From WRGT01 sp964450405 (GTDB taxonomy: Bacteria; Spirochaetota; UBA4802; UBA5550), in assembly GCA_964450405.1 (NCBI GenBank), contig CAYVCQ010000005.1, positions 1-64,000 of the forward strand: a stretch of DNA of 64,000 nucleotides. The letters are read 5' to 3'. How positions within the stretch are numbered: position 1 is the stretch's first letter; every line of letters begins with the position of its first letter. This document shows, in pieces, positions 52,934-61,121 of this stretch. The translations under genes and the position numbers were made by a program. The notes beneath the pieces were generated by a model. The model did no database searches. It worked only from the letters and a program-made list of their open reading frames with translations, and was not told where the DNA came from.

Positions 52934-53950
52934 TTATTCAGCCCCGGTATATATTCTTTTAAACTCTTCGATGTATTTCGAGGCCAGTTCGCGGCTGTCT
53001 ATTATTATTATATTCTCATCATTTTTGTTGTTGGCGTTTTTTGAAATATTAAATGATCCTGTGATAACCCGGTAGTCGTCGATGATAAATACTTTATGAT
53101 GCATGACATGCTTATTCTTATCAAGTTTAACCGGAACGTTTTCTATTTTCATTTTTGTAAATTCCGAGTATTCAGTATCAGATCCTTTTTTTTCGAAGAC
53201 ACCTTCAACGGCAATACCGTTCTTAAATTTACTAATTAGTGCCTCTCCGATCTGATCAGATGTAAAGGAGAACTGCATAAACCGGATCGACTTCTCAGCC
53301 TTTTCTATTCGTCCAAGTATAATCTTTTCAACATTATCCTCAGGAGCAAAGTATACGTTTATATTCATATCATCAAGTTTAACATAGTACTTTTTCTGAA
53401 GTTCGGCAAAAGCCCCCTCCTCCTTTTTGTTTCCGAAAATTCCTGAATCAAACATTTCAAAGAATTCGGAATTGTAAATCTCCGCAAGCTCAGGTGAACG
53501 GATCAGTAATGCATTGTTATTATTCTTCAGCGCGCAGTTTTCTGTTGCGTTGTATGAACCTGTAAATATGGAAGAACCATCTATCACCGCAAATTTGTTG
53601 TGCATAAGACCTGATCCTGTATCGGGAATAACCGGTATTCCGCTCTCAAGAATTCTGGTGATTGCCCGGCCTGAGTAAGTATCATTTTCAGTAACGAGTT
53701 TTACGTCGATGCCGCGTTTATATGCAGTTATGAGTTCGTCGGCGATTTTAATTGAAGATATATCATAAAGAGCACCATAGAAACTCTTCTTCGAATTTTT
53801 AATTGCAGAGATGAGTCCATCCTGAGGATTTATAACACCGGTTTTTTTTAGTTTTGCAGGATTAGTAAAAAAAACGTCCCATTTTTTTCCGGCATAACCG
53901 GATGAGTTTATAAGAAGTATTATCAGGAATATTGCAGTATTTTTTTTCAA
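52934..53950 (-). CDS. secreted phospholipase D-like protein
   Basis: 338 residues with a signal peptide (NTAIFLIILLINSSGYA). Two HKD motifs, both complete: MHNKFAVIDGSSIFTGSYN and MHHKVFIIDDYRVITGSFN. Active enzymes of this superfamily cut phosphodiester bonds of lipids or nucleic acid (Nuc-like endonucleases also have two such repeats after dimerisation). Its linkage to radC is only two bases. Whether it acts on DNA or lipid cannot be told. Confidence 0.92.
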   Translation of the reverse strand: MKKNTAIFLIILLINSSGYAGKKWDVFFTNPAKLKKTGVINPQDGLISAIKNSKKSFYGALYDISSIKIADELITAYKRGIDVKLVTENDTYSGRAITRILESGIPVIPDTGSGLMHNKFAVIDGSSIFTGSYNATENCALKNNNNALLIRSPELAEIYNSEFFEMFDSGIFGNKKEEGAFAELQKKYYVKLDDMNINVYFAPEDNVEKIILGRIEKAEKSIRFMQFSFTSDQIGEALISKFKNGIAVEGVFEKKGSDTEYSEFTKMKIENVPVKLDKNKHVMHHKVFIIDDYRVITGSFNISKNANNKNDENIIIIDSRELASKYIEEFKRIYTGAE

Positions 53951-54009
53951 TAAAGGTATCCTCTATCCAGCCAACCGTTTTGTAATTTGATCAGGATTGA
54001 TTTAGGAGG

Positions 54010-54047
54010 GTGCTGCTTTCCGTTAAAAAGAAATCGGAAAGCAGCAC
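54010..54047. terminator. perfect 13-bp hairpin
   Basis: GTGCTGCTTTCCG pairs with CGGAAAGCAGCAC across a 12-base loop. No T run follows on either strand, so it may be a weak or Rho-assisted terminator or an mRNA end-protecting hairpin between the 54117 gene and the phospholipase gene. Confidence 0.5.
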
Positions 54048-54116
54048 TAATGAGAACTACAGATCAAACTCGAATATTAATACGTTTGAGATGGATAAAT
54101 GATAAAACTTTTTTTA

Positions 54117-55058
54117 TCAGGAACGTAATTTTTCTTCTTTTTCCAGAATAAGATTTTCATATTCTGTATAAAGAAGCTGTTCTTCACGGCCGGGATTCAT
54201 AGATCTGACTTTTGATACAAGAGTTCTGTAGGGGGAGAGTTTTCTTAAATCTGTTTCGGATTCTACTTTTTCTTTCAGAAATTTATCATCTCTAATAATA
54301 AGTGCGAGATAATATTCATAGGCATTTTTAAGATCTGTAAGCATTGCTTTATTTTTAATTACATCGGGTTCGTTCTTTCTCTTTTCAAGAACATCGTTAA
54401 TAAAATAAATTATAAACTGAGTGTCAAAAGCGGATATATCAAAGTCGAGAAGCAGCTGATTAAGATTGGAGAGAGCCATATTTTTCAGATGGTAAGTTGC
54501 AAGGAATACCGGATTATCTGACATTGTATTAATGCTTATGTAATCAGAATCTTTTTCCTCGTGAGCAATTTGAGATGCCTCACTTTTTTCTGAAATAACT
54601 CTTATAATTTCACCCGGGCGGTATCTGCTTGCTAATACGGCAATTTCTGTTTCCGAAAGAGATTCATCAGCTATAAGATAATCGATATCGGTATCAGAAG
54701 GTATATCTTTCAGCATAGTTGAGTAACTTTTCACAAGAGTAATTTTTATAGGAATTACGTCGATGGAGGTTACGTAATGGATAAATAAAAACTTTCTTTT
54801 TTTCTCGGTAATATTTCTATAGGGGAGAATAAGAGTATCATCCCTGACTTTTAAGAGGGAGTATTCTTTCAGATAATCACGTTCAACGAGAAAAACACTC
54901 CCGAGGAATACAGCTGTGGGAAGTTTATGAAGCAGACTTCTACCCTCTTTATCTGCAGAGAAAGATTCACCCCTGTCATTGAACACGAGGAATTTAAGTT
55001 TCTTAAATAGAATCTTTAATGTATAACCGGCCGGTGTTTTTTCTTCAGCGAAATCCAT
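54117..55058 (-). CDS. hypothetical protein
   Basis: 313 residues, no signal peptide or membrane span. The first half is strand-rich (TLKILFKKLKFLVFNDRGES, FLFIHYVTSIDVIPIKITLV); the second half is helical and charged (FDTQFIIYFINDVLEKRKNE, AYEYYLALIIRDDKFLKEKV). An early GYTLKILFKKLKFL could pair with a PilZ-like fold, but the motifs are absent. I recognise no family. It stands alone; repeats lie upstream (55112-55188) and a hairpin lies downstream. Confidence 0.7.
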   Translation of the reverse strand: MDFAEEKTPAGYTLKILFKKLKFLVFNDRGESFSADKEGRSLLHKLPTAVFLGSVFLVERDYLKEYSLLKVRDDTLILPYRNITEKKRKFLFIHYVTSIDVIPIKITLVKSYSTMLKDIPSDTDIDYLIADESLSETEIAVLASRYRPGEIIRVISEKSEASQIAHEEKDSDYISINTMSDNPVFLATYHLKNMALSNLNQLLLDFDISAFDTQFIIYFINDVLEKRKNEPDVIKNKAMLTDLKNAYEYYLALIIRDDKFLKEKVESETDLRKLSPYRTLVSKVRSMNPGREEQLLYTEYENLILEKEEKLRS

Positions 55059-55111
55059 AGTTTTCCTAATTTAAAGGTTTAATTCAATGTTAAGAACTAT
55101 TGATAATATAT

Positions 55112-55188
55112 TATTGTCACCCTGAGCCTGTCGAAGGGATGTCAGTTCTATCGATTTATGCTTCGACGGGCTCAGCATGACAATAAAT
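55112..55188. repeat. intergenic inverted repeat, CCTGAGCCTGTCGAAGG type
   Basis: Arms TTGTCACCCTGAGCCTGTCG at 55114 (continuing to AAG) and, inverted, CTTCGACGGGCTCAGCATGA from 55161 to CAAT at 55184: 24 positions with about three mismatches, enclosing 23 bases. It is a second copy of the element at 5571-5653. Located in a gap between a hypothetical gene and tsaD (both minus strand). Confidence 0.75.
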
Positions 55189-55246
55189 TGTTAAGTATAA
55201 TCAGGTAATATTAACTATCGGCTCTTGAGATTTGCAAGCAATAATT

Positions 55247-56248
55247 TTATGATTTAGGGCTCACATCTAAATCGAAGGAATCAAACATGCTGCGTACATA
55301 ATACTGATATGATACTCCTGCAATCATAGCGGCATTATCTGTACACATAAGCGGGGAGGGGATAAGTACCTGTTCATCCTTTTTTCTTTCGGCTTCGATG
55401 AGTTCTCTCAGCCTTCCGTTTGCAGCAACTCCTCCTGCAACTATCATTTTCTTAATTCCGGATTTTCTTGATGCTGCAAAAAGTCTCCGTACAAGAAGCT
55501 CCAGAGCTCGTTCCTGAAAACTGTAAACAATTTCTGATTTATTCTGATCGGGATTTTTTTTAATATGATTTACAACGGCTGTTTTCAATCCGGAATATGA
55601 AAACCGGGTATCGTCCGGATCTGTGAGTATTTTAGGAAAGAAGTTATTTTTTAAAACTGACTCTTTCGCAAGGTTTTCAACCAGCGGTCCTCCGGGATAG
55701 CCCAGTCCTATGAATTTTGAAACTTTATCGAATGCCTCTCCAACTGCGTCATCAACAGTTTTACCTATAAGCACCATCTCTCCGGGGCCATTTACTCTGT
55801 AAAGAGCTGTATTTCCGCCGGAGATTAAGAGTCCGATGAATGGGTATGCAGGATCGTTACCTTCAAGAAACGGAGCGTAAAGATGCGCCTCAAGATGGTT
55901 TACTCCGATCAATGGTATATCTAATGTGAAGGATATTGCCTTTGCGCTTTGAAGAGCAATGAGAAGAGATCCGATAAGGCCGGGTCTGTTTGTAGCTGCA
56001 ACATAATCCAGATCGTTAAAAGAAAATCCGGCTTCATGCAGGGCCATCTCTATCAATGTGTTTATTTTTTCAAGATGAGCCCTTGAAGCAATCTCCGGCA
56101 CAACACCGGCATATTCGCAATGAAGTTCAACCTGACTGTAGATTCTGTTTGAAAGTATTTTTCTGCCGTCAATGACTATTGCGGCAGATGTTTCATCGCA
56201 GGAACTTTCAAGTCCAAGACCTACAATCTGATTTGAATTAACTCCCAT
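55247..56248 (-). CDS. tsaD: tRNA N6-threonylcarbamoyladenosine transferase
   Basis: Essential t6A tRNA modification enzyme, part of the TsaBDE complex. 333 residues: GLGLESSCDETSAAIV at the start, the metal-binding VNHLEAHLYAPFLE (HxxxH), the ATP stretch GLLISGGNTALY, VDDAVGEAFDKVSKFIGLGYPGGP (quoted in part from that region: GEAFDKVSKF), GGVAANGRLRE and CTDNAAMIAG with its metal Asp. It starts three bases after ctpA and is coupled to it. A weak ribosome site before the ATG supports coupling. Confidence 0.97.
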   Translation of the reverse strand: MGVNSNQIVGLGLESSCDETSAAIVIDGRKILSNRIYSQVELHCEYAGVVPEIASRAHLEKINTLIEMALHEAGFSFNDLDYVAATNRPGLIGSLLIALQSAKAISFTLDIPLIGVNHLEAHLYAPFLEGNDPAYPFIGLLISGGNTALYRVNGPGEMVLIGKTVDDAVGEAFDKVSKFIGLGYPGGPLVENLAKESVLKNNFFPKILTDPDDTRFSYSGLKTAVVNHIKKNPDQNKSEIVYSFQERALELLVRRLFAASRKSGIKKMIVAGGVAANGRLRELIEAERKKDEQVLIPSPLMCTDNAAMIAGVSYQYYVRSMFDSFDLDVSPKS

Positions 56249-56251
56249 TAT

Positions 56252-57616
56252 TTACTTGTTCAGTTTCTCGATAGCAGCAGTAAGCTGATTATCAAATTCC
56301 AGATCATAAATCTGATTCTTATGATACTTGGAAATTTCTCTTTTTAATATAAAGTCAGATGTTGTATCTGAAATTTTTACGTTTTTACTCTGAAGAAATT
56401 TTTTGAACTCAGATTTAACAGTTTCATTGTAGATTGTTTTTATAGAAACAAACTCGTTAAGGAGTTTATCTCTGCTGACTTTTTTCAGCTCTTCTACTTC
56501 GTTCTCAGGGAAATCGGCAATTTTTACTTCAAAGTCCGGCATGATCCCTTTACCATGAATCATAGCTCCTGATGGTGTATAATACTTGGCAATGGTTACA
56601 GCTAGACCTACTTCTTTATCCAGACTGTAGGTTTTCTGAACCGATCCCTTCCCGAAAGTTTTTTCGCCCAGCAGCAAAGCCTTGTTGTTATCACGCAGTG
56701 CGCCGCTTAATATTTCCGAGGCTGATGCGCTTCCCCTGTTTACAAGGACAATAATTTTTCCTTTGTAAATTGGAGCAGAAACTGCCTTAAAGAAATTTTC
56801 TTTTCCGCCGTCAGAGCGTCCCTTGGTGGACACAACTGTCTGATCTTTATCAAGGAAGAAGTCTGAGATTTCAACAGCTGCTGTGAGAAGACCGCCTGGA
56901 TTGAACCGAAGATCAATTATAAGTTTATCAACTTTATTAGCATTAAAAAATGTCAGTGCTTTTTTTACATCCTGTGAAGTATCTCCGCCGAATGTTTTTA
57001 TTCTCAAATAACCGGTGTTTGATTCTTTCATTAGTGCAAATTCTGTGCTGTCAATTTTTACAGGGGCTCTCTCAATGTTATAGCTTATCTCTTCATTGAT
57101 GCCTTCACGTTTAACAGTTATAGATACCTTTGTTCCGGGAAGACCTTTTATATTTTTTATGATTTCATCAAGATTTTTATCTTTAATAAGATCATTGTTT
57201 ACTTTAGTAATTATATCACCGGTTTCTATGCCGGCTCTCATGGCAGGGGAATTATCAATCGGGCTGACAACGACAATCTCTCCATCTTTGACGGCAATTT
57301 CAACACCTATACCAACAAACTTGCCCGATGTCATTTCCTGCAGTTCGGCTGTGGATTCTTCATTTAGAAATCGTGTAAATGGATCTCCCAGAGACTCTAT
57401 CATACCTTTAATTGCTCCATAGAACAATTTTTTGTTATCCGGCTGGTCAACGTATTCAGTTGTTATAATCTGATAGGCCTGATGAAAGAAATCAAGATAC
57501 TTATGCGCGGGTTCTCCGGCGGATGCGACAAATGAAAAGTTTATTCCAAGAAAAAGTCCTGTTGCAAAGGCAAGTACAATTAGATGAGTTTTTCTTTCTG
57601 AAAATTTTTTAAACAT
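56252..57616 (-). CDS. ctpA: S41 carboxy-terminal processing protease with PDZ domain
   Basis: 454 residues from the ATG at 57616 (CCGGAGCTAATC upstream). The open frame runs to 57799, but the extra residues (FQTPFNKGGQGGFSV) are the translation of a GC-rich intergenic repeat and should be ignored. One N-terminal span or signal (LIVLAFATGLFLGINFSFVA), then a helical pro-part, PDZ (about 100-180, GKFVGIGVEIAV, SPAMRAGIETGDIITKVN) and the S41 catalytic core: Ser in NRGSASASEILSGAL and Lys in GEKTFGKGSVQ. A periplasmic protease that trims C-termini of envelope proteins. tsaD follows at three bases. Confidence 0.95.
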   Translation of the reverse strand: MFKKFSERKTHLIVLAFATGLFLGINFSFVASAGEPAHKYLDFFHQAYQIITTEYVDQPDNKKLFYGAIKGMIESLGDPFTRFLNEESTAELQEMTSGKFVGIGVEIAVKDGEIVVVSPIDNSPAMRAGIETGDIITKVNNDLIKDKNLDEIIKNIKGLPGTKVSITVKREGINEEISYNIERAPVKIDSTEFALMKESNTGYLRIKTFGGDTSQDVKKALTFFNANKVDKLIIDLRFNPGGLLTAAVEISDFFLDKDQTVVSTKGRSDGGKENFFKAVSAPIYKGKIIVLVNRGSASASEILSGALRDNNKALLLGEKTFGKGSVQKTYSLDKEVGLAVTIAKYYTPSGAMIHGKGIMPDFEVKIADFPENEVEELKKVSRDKLLNEFVSIKTIYNETVKSEFKKFLQSKNVKISDTTSDFILKREISKYHKNQIYDLEFDNQLTAAIEKLNK

Positions 57617-57742
57617 GATTAGCTCCGGTTTCAAGGATATAGGTGTAAAATCAAAGATATGTGGATTAAAAATAGAATGTGTTACTATAAGTGTCAATAA
57701 TTTACTGGAGTTAGTTTTAAAATTACAGTTAAATCGAACTGA

Positions 57743-57868
57743 AAATCCCCCCTGCCCCCCTTTGTTAAAGGGGGTTTGAAAACTCATTTCCTTGATCAAA
57801 CTTCAGTTATTGTAACTGGAAAGTAAAACCCTCTTTAACAAAGGGGGTGGACGCAGGCCTGGAGATTT
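57743..57868. mobile_element. dispersed MITE-like element, CCCCTTTGTTAAAGGGG type
   Basis: Inverted ends of about 35 bases: the left arm contains CCCCCCTTTGTTAAAGGGGG, the right arm CCCTCTTTAACAAAGGGGGT, with outer bases AAATC and GATTT. The middle is AT-rich. Its left end is what extends the ctpA frame. No transposase. Confidence 0.65.
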
Positions 57869-57874
57869 CTTTTT

Positions 57875-58471
57875 TTAATCTTTACATATTTTTCTGGAAA
57901 AATCGGTAAGTATCCGTGCGGTCAAACCCCATACGGTAGTCGTACCGTAATCGTAGTAGTAAACTTCGTAATCTCTCCCCTCGTGGGTAATGTTTTCGCA
58001 TTTAGTATACTCTTCGTTGAAAAAAAGAGAGAAGGGAACTTCAAGCATTTCATCAATCTCATCTTTGCAGACAACATACTCCTGTACTCTATTTAGGGCT
58101 CCCACATACACGTAAACATGAAAACCCATTACTGAAATATATTCATCAAATTCTCCGAGGATTTCAATCTCACCGGAATCTATCCCGACCTCCTCCATTG
58201 TTTCACGAAGAGCTGTGTCGAGAAAATCTTTGTCTGAAGAATCATATCCTCCGCCTGGAAATGATACCTGTCCCTTGTGGGTCGAGACTTTATCTGTCCT
58301 CAGAGTAAGGAGAACATGAGGCGAACCCTCTTTCTCCATAAAAAGTATCATTACAGCTGATTTTCTATACTCGGGAAAATTTATAGATCTTTTTTTTCTG
58401 GCGGAGAGTTTGTCTGCGATATATTTTTTAAAGGTATCAAAATCATTTTCTGTGGTGAACTGCATGTTCAT
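57875..58471 (-). CDS. NUDIX hydrolase, CoA-pyrophosphatase (NudL) type
   Basis: 198 residues from ATG 58471, which has GGAGAGGATATTT in front; the frame runs to 58525. The stretch LLTLRTDKVSTHKGQVSFPG followed by GGYDSSDKDFLDTALRE and TMEEVGI is the CoA-diphosphatase version of the NUDIX box (UPF0035 signature before the box, Glu-rich catalytic helix). It should cut CoA or related nucleotides. The start overlaps the end of the fumarase beta gene by 29 bases, so it belongs to the same operon. Confidence 0.93.
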   Translation of the reverse strand: MNMQFTTENDFDTFKKYIADKLSARKKRSINFPEYRKSAVMILFMEKEGSPHVLLTLRTDKVSTHKGQVSFPGGGYDSSDKDFLDTALRETMEEVGIDSGEIEILGEFDEYISVMGFHVYVYVGALNRVQEYVVCKDEIDEMLEVPFSLFFNEEYTKCENITHEGRDYEVYYYDYGTTTVWGLTARILTDFSRKICKD

Positions 58472-58991
58472 AAATATCCTCTCCATACATATCAATGGCA
58501 ACAACAACGGGAAAATCCTCAACAATCAGTTCGTGCACCGCCTCTGAGGCAAGATCCTCAAAAGCGATAATCCGGGATGATTTTATTCTTTTACTTAAGT
58601 ATGCACCGGCTCCTCCGAATGAGCTGAAGTAGACGGCATGATGTTTCTGTATAAGTTCTTTTGTTGTTATATCTCTCTTCCCTTTTCCGATCATACCTGT
58701 TATTCCAAGTTCAAGCATCATGGAGGAGAATGGGTCCATCCTTGATGACGTCGTCGGTCCGGCAGCACCGATTATTTCTCCCGGTTTTGCTGGAGTGGGT
58801 CCGACATAGTAGATAAGTTCTCCCTTTAGCTCAAAGGGTAGTTTTTCTCGGGCAGCCGACATCTGCATTATTCTTTCATGCGCCTTGTCTCTTGCGGTGA
58901 GGAGTTTCCCGGTAATGTGACATAGGTCGCCGCATCGCAGAGTTTTGATCACATCTCCGGATAGTGGTGTAGTTATTTTTTTCCATTCCAT
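58443..58991 (-). CDS. fumB: class I fumarate hydratase, beta subunit
   Basis: C-terminal-domain subunit (182 residues) of the heterodimeric iron-sulphur hydratase (fumarase or L-tartrate dehydratase). Family stretches: TPLSGDVIKTLRCGDLCHIT, VGPTPAKPGEIIGAAGPTTS, SRMDPFS, MIGKGKRD and FGGAGAYL. It reads on from the alpha gene by sharing one base (TGATG) at 58991. Fumarase and TtdB cannot be told apart by motif alone; with the ordinary metabolic neighbours fumarate hydratase is more likely. Symbol given by analogy. Confidence 0.9.
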   Translation of the reverse strand: MEWKKITTPLSGDVIKTLRCGDLCHITGKLLTARDKAHERIMQMSAAREKLPFELKGELIYYVGPTPAKPGEIIGAAGPTTSSRMDPFSSMMLELGITGMIGKGKRDITTKELIQKHHAVYFSSFGGAGAYLSKRIKSSRIIAFEDLASEAVHELIVEDFPVVVAIDMYGEDIYEHAVHHRK

Positions 58992-59836
58992 CAGAGAAGA
59001 ATCCTCCCTTTGCGGAATGAGTGACAGTTCAGATTAAGTGCAACAGGTAGGGATGCAATATGTGTCGGAGCCTCTTTAATGTAAACTCCTGCAGCGCTGT
59101 TAGTTCCTCCGAATCCCATCGGTCCGACACCGGTGTTGTTAATTCTCTCAAGAATCCGTATTTCAAGATCTCTGTAAAACGGATCGGGATTATGATCAGA
59201 TGGATTTTTAAGTAGTGCCTTCTTTGCGTTCAGCATTGCAGCATCGGCTGTTCCGCCGATTCCAACTCCGAGGAACAGCGGTGGACATGGATTCGGGCCG
59301 GCTTTAATAACTGTTTCCTCAATAAAATCTATAATCATTTCAACGGAATCTGTGGGACGGAACATTCTGAGAGCGCTCATATTTTCCGAGCCGCCCCCCT
59401 TCAGCATCACATCAATAACAAGACTGTCTCCAGGTATAATATCTGAATGAATAAACGCCGGAGTATTTGTGCCTGTATTTTTCCTGCGCAGCGGATCTGC
59501 CACGATAGATTTTCTTAAGTAGAATTTACTATAAGCTTCGGACACAGCTGCATTTACCGCATCATATAAATAATCTCCAGTAATTTCGAGATCCTGTCCA
59601 ATCTCGAGAAATATTATAACAGAGCCGCAATCCTGACATAACGGAATGGTATCTTTCTCTGCGATATCTATGTTTTCAATAAGAATATTAAGAGTTTCAG
59701 TCGCAAGGGGGAGAGTCTCACGGTTTTTCATCTCTGAAAAAAAATTTTTGATTTCCGGGGGAGTTATAAAATTAGCGTTGAAGATAAGATCTTCAATGGC
59801 CTTTTTAATTTCATTTGTGTGAATAGTTCTTTTCAT
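58991..59836 (-). CDS. fumA: class I fumarate hydratase, alpha subunit
   Basis: 281 residues, N-terminal-domain subunit carrying the [4Fe-4S] cluster. The three cluster cysteines are in PLCQDCG (C67), NPCPPLFLGVGIGG and NLNCHSF; other family parts are GTNTPAFIHSDIIPGDSL and GPMGFGGTNSAAG. It converts fumarate to malate in the TCA cycle (or tartrate in its relatives), in the cytoplasm. First gene of the fum alpha-fum beta-NUDIX operon; weak ribosome site. Symbol given by analogy. Confidence 0.92.
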   Translation of the reverse strand: MKRTIHTNEIKKAIEDLIFNANFITPPEIKNFFSEMKNRETLPLATETLNILIENIDIAEKDTIPLCQDCGSVIIFLEIGQDLEITGDYLYDAVNAAVSEAYSKFYLRKSIVADPLRRKNTGTNTPAFIHSDIIPGDSLVIDVMLKGGGSENMSALRMFRPTDSVEMIIDFIEETVIKAGPNPCPPLFLGVGIGGTADAAMLNAKKALLKNPSDHNPDPFYRDLEIRILERINNTGVGPMGFGGTNSAAGVYIKEAPTHIASLPVALNLNCHSFRKGRILL

Positions 59837-60203
59837 GGATTTATATAATTCTCAGTTTTTTAAGAATAGAATATTTAGAATTCTGGATGTCAAGAAATAT
59901 TAAAGAGGAGAATAATCGAGTATCAGATTTCTTGATTTACAACATAGAGCAGTTTTTTCTGTACAGTTTAAAAGCTCTATACGACAATAATCAGAGATCA
60001 TTCTGCATTTATATAAAAATTTGAATTAATATTTTAATTTGATTAAAAAATTATTGGTTTCCTCAAAAATTTTATTATATTTATAATAAGGCAATAATAG
60101 ATTTTTTGCATAATTAAATTTAAGTGTTAATTTAATATTTAAACTCTTTATGTTGAATTTATTTTAACCCCGGAAGATAAAATATTTATAACGGAGTTCT
60201 GCG
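59837..60203. other. AT-rich divergent intergenic region
   Basis: This 367-base stretch lies between the fumarase genes (minus strand) and the CheY operon (plus strand). It is very AT-rich with no gene or clear repeat. GGAGTTCTGCG at the end is the CheY ribosome site. A promoter is expected here, but no good -35/-10 pair was singled out. Confidence 0.5.
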
Positions 60204-60575
60204 ATGAAATTCCTCATTATTGATGATTCAATGGTAATCAGAAATATCCATAAAAATGTGCTTAAAGAAAACGGCTTTCCCGAAGCTGATGTTTTCGAAG
60301 CGGATAATGGATTAACTGCTTTGGAAATAGCGGAGAAACAGGAGATAGGCCTTTTCCTCGTTGATTGGAATATGCCGGGTATCAACGGTCTTCAATTTGT
60401 ACAGAAGATCAGGAGCATGGCAAAGTATGAACAGACTCCGATCATAATGGTTACTTCGGAAGCAGCTAAATATAATGTCATGGAAGCAATAGATGCCGGT
60501 GCTACAAACTACATAGTCAAACCGATCCATGGAGATGTTCTATGGAATAAAATATCTAAATACGCTGTTAAATAA
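60204..60575 (+). CDS. CheY-like response regulator
   Basis: 123-residue single receiver domain: acidic D7-D8 (LIIDDSMVIR), phosphorylation D54 (FLVDWNMPGING), T84 (IIMVTSEA) and K106 (YIVKPIHG). GGAG seven bases before the ATG. Closest in form to chemotaxis CheY rather than an output regulator. It heads a run of three or four signalling genes and is the likely target of the CheA-like kinase encoded at 61122, with CheX as phosphatase. Confidence 0.95.
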   Translation: MKFLIIDDSMVIRNIHKNVLKENGFPEADVFEADNGLTALEIAEKQEIGLFLVDWNMPGINGLQFVQKIRSMAKYEQTPIIMVTSEAAKYNVMEAIDAGATNYIVKPIHGDVLWNKISKYAVK

Positions 60576-60588
60576 CAGGAGTTGAAAA

Positions 60589-61047
60589 ATGAAAGCTGAA
60601 TACATCAATCCCTTTCTGGATGCTTCAATCAATCTCTTCAGAGAGTACCTCCGTTTTGACATAAAAAACGGCGCGCCATATATAAATCAGGATAATCATG
60701 ATCTCAACGAAGTGTCTGCGATTATCGGTCTTGCCGGAGATATCGTTGGTGCCGTTGTCCTTAGTTTTACACGTGAAACAGCAATTGCAATGTCATCACG
60801 CTTCAGCGGACAGACATACCTGGCTCTGACTAAAGAGGTGATTGATGCAGTGGGAGAACTTGTGAATATAATTGCCGGAAATGCCAAGAAGGATCTGGGT
60901 GATTTCCGTATTGAGATATCCCTGCCGGGAGTTATTACCGGAGCCAAGTATAAGATAAACTGGCCGCAGGGTGTTCCAATTATTACAATACCATTTGAAT
61001 CTGATGCGGGCGCCTTTACGGTCAATGTATCGTTTAGAACAAAATAA
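60589..61047 (+). CDS. cheX: CheX-like CheY phosphatase
   Basis: 152 residues. CheX/CheC fold: AEYINPFLDASINLFREYL at the start, GLAGDIVGAVVLSF, and the catalytic helix EVIDAVGELVNIIAGNAKK with the conserved Glu and Asn (ExxN) used to attack phospho-CheY. CAGGAGTTGAAAA precedes the ATG, 13 bases after cheY. Spirochaetes typically use CheX in place of CheZ. It should remove phosphate from the CheY encoded just upstream. Confidence 0.93.
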   Translation: MKAEYINPFLDASINLFREYLRFDIKNGAPYINQDNHDLNEVSAIIGLAGDIVGAVVLSFTRETAIAMSSRFSGQTYLALTKEVIDAVGELVNIIAGNAKKDLGDFRIEISLPGVITGAKYKINWPQGVPIITIPFESDAGAFTVNVSFRTK

Positions 61048-61121
61048 ACGTGAATAACCTGCATTTTTTCCCCGGCCATATCCGGCTGGTTAAGCAAGGA
61101 AGCAATTAAAGGAAACAGATC

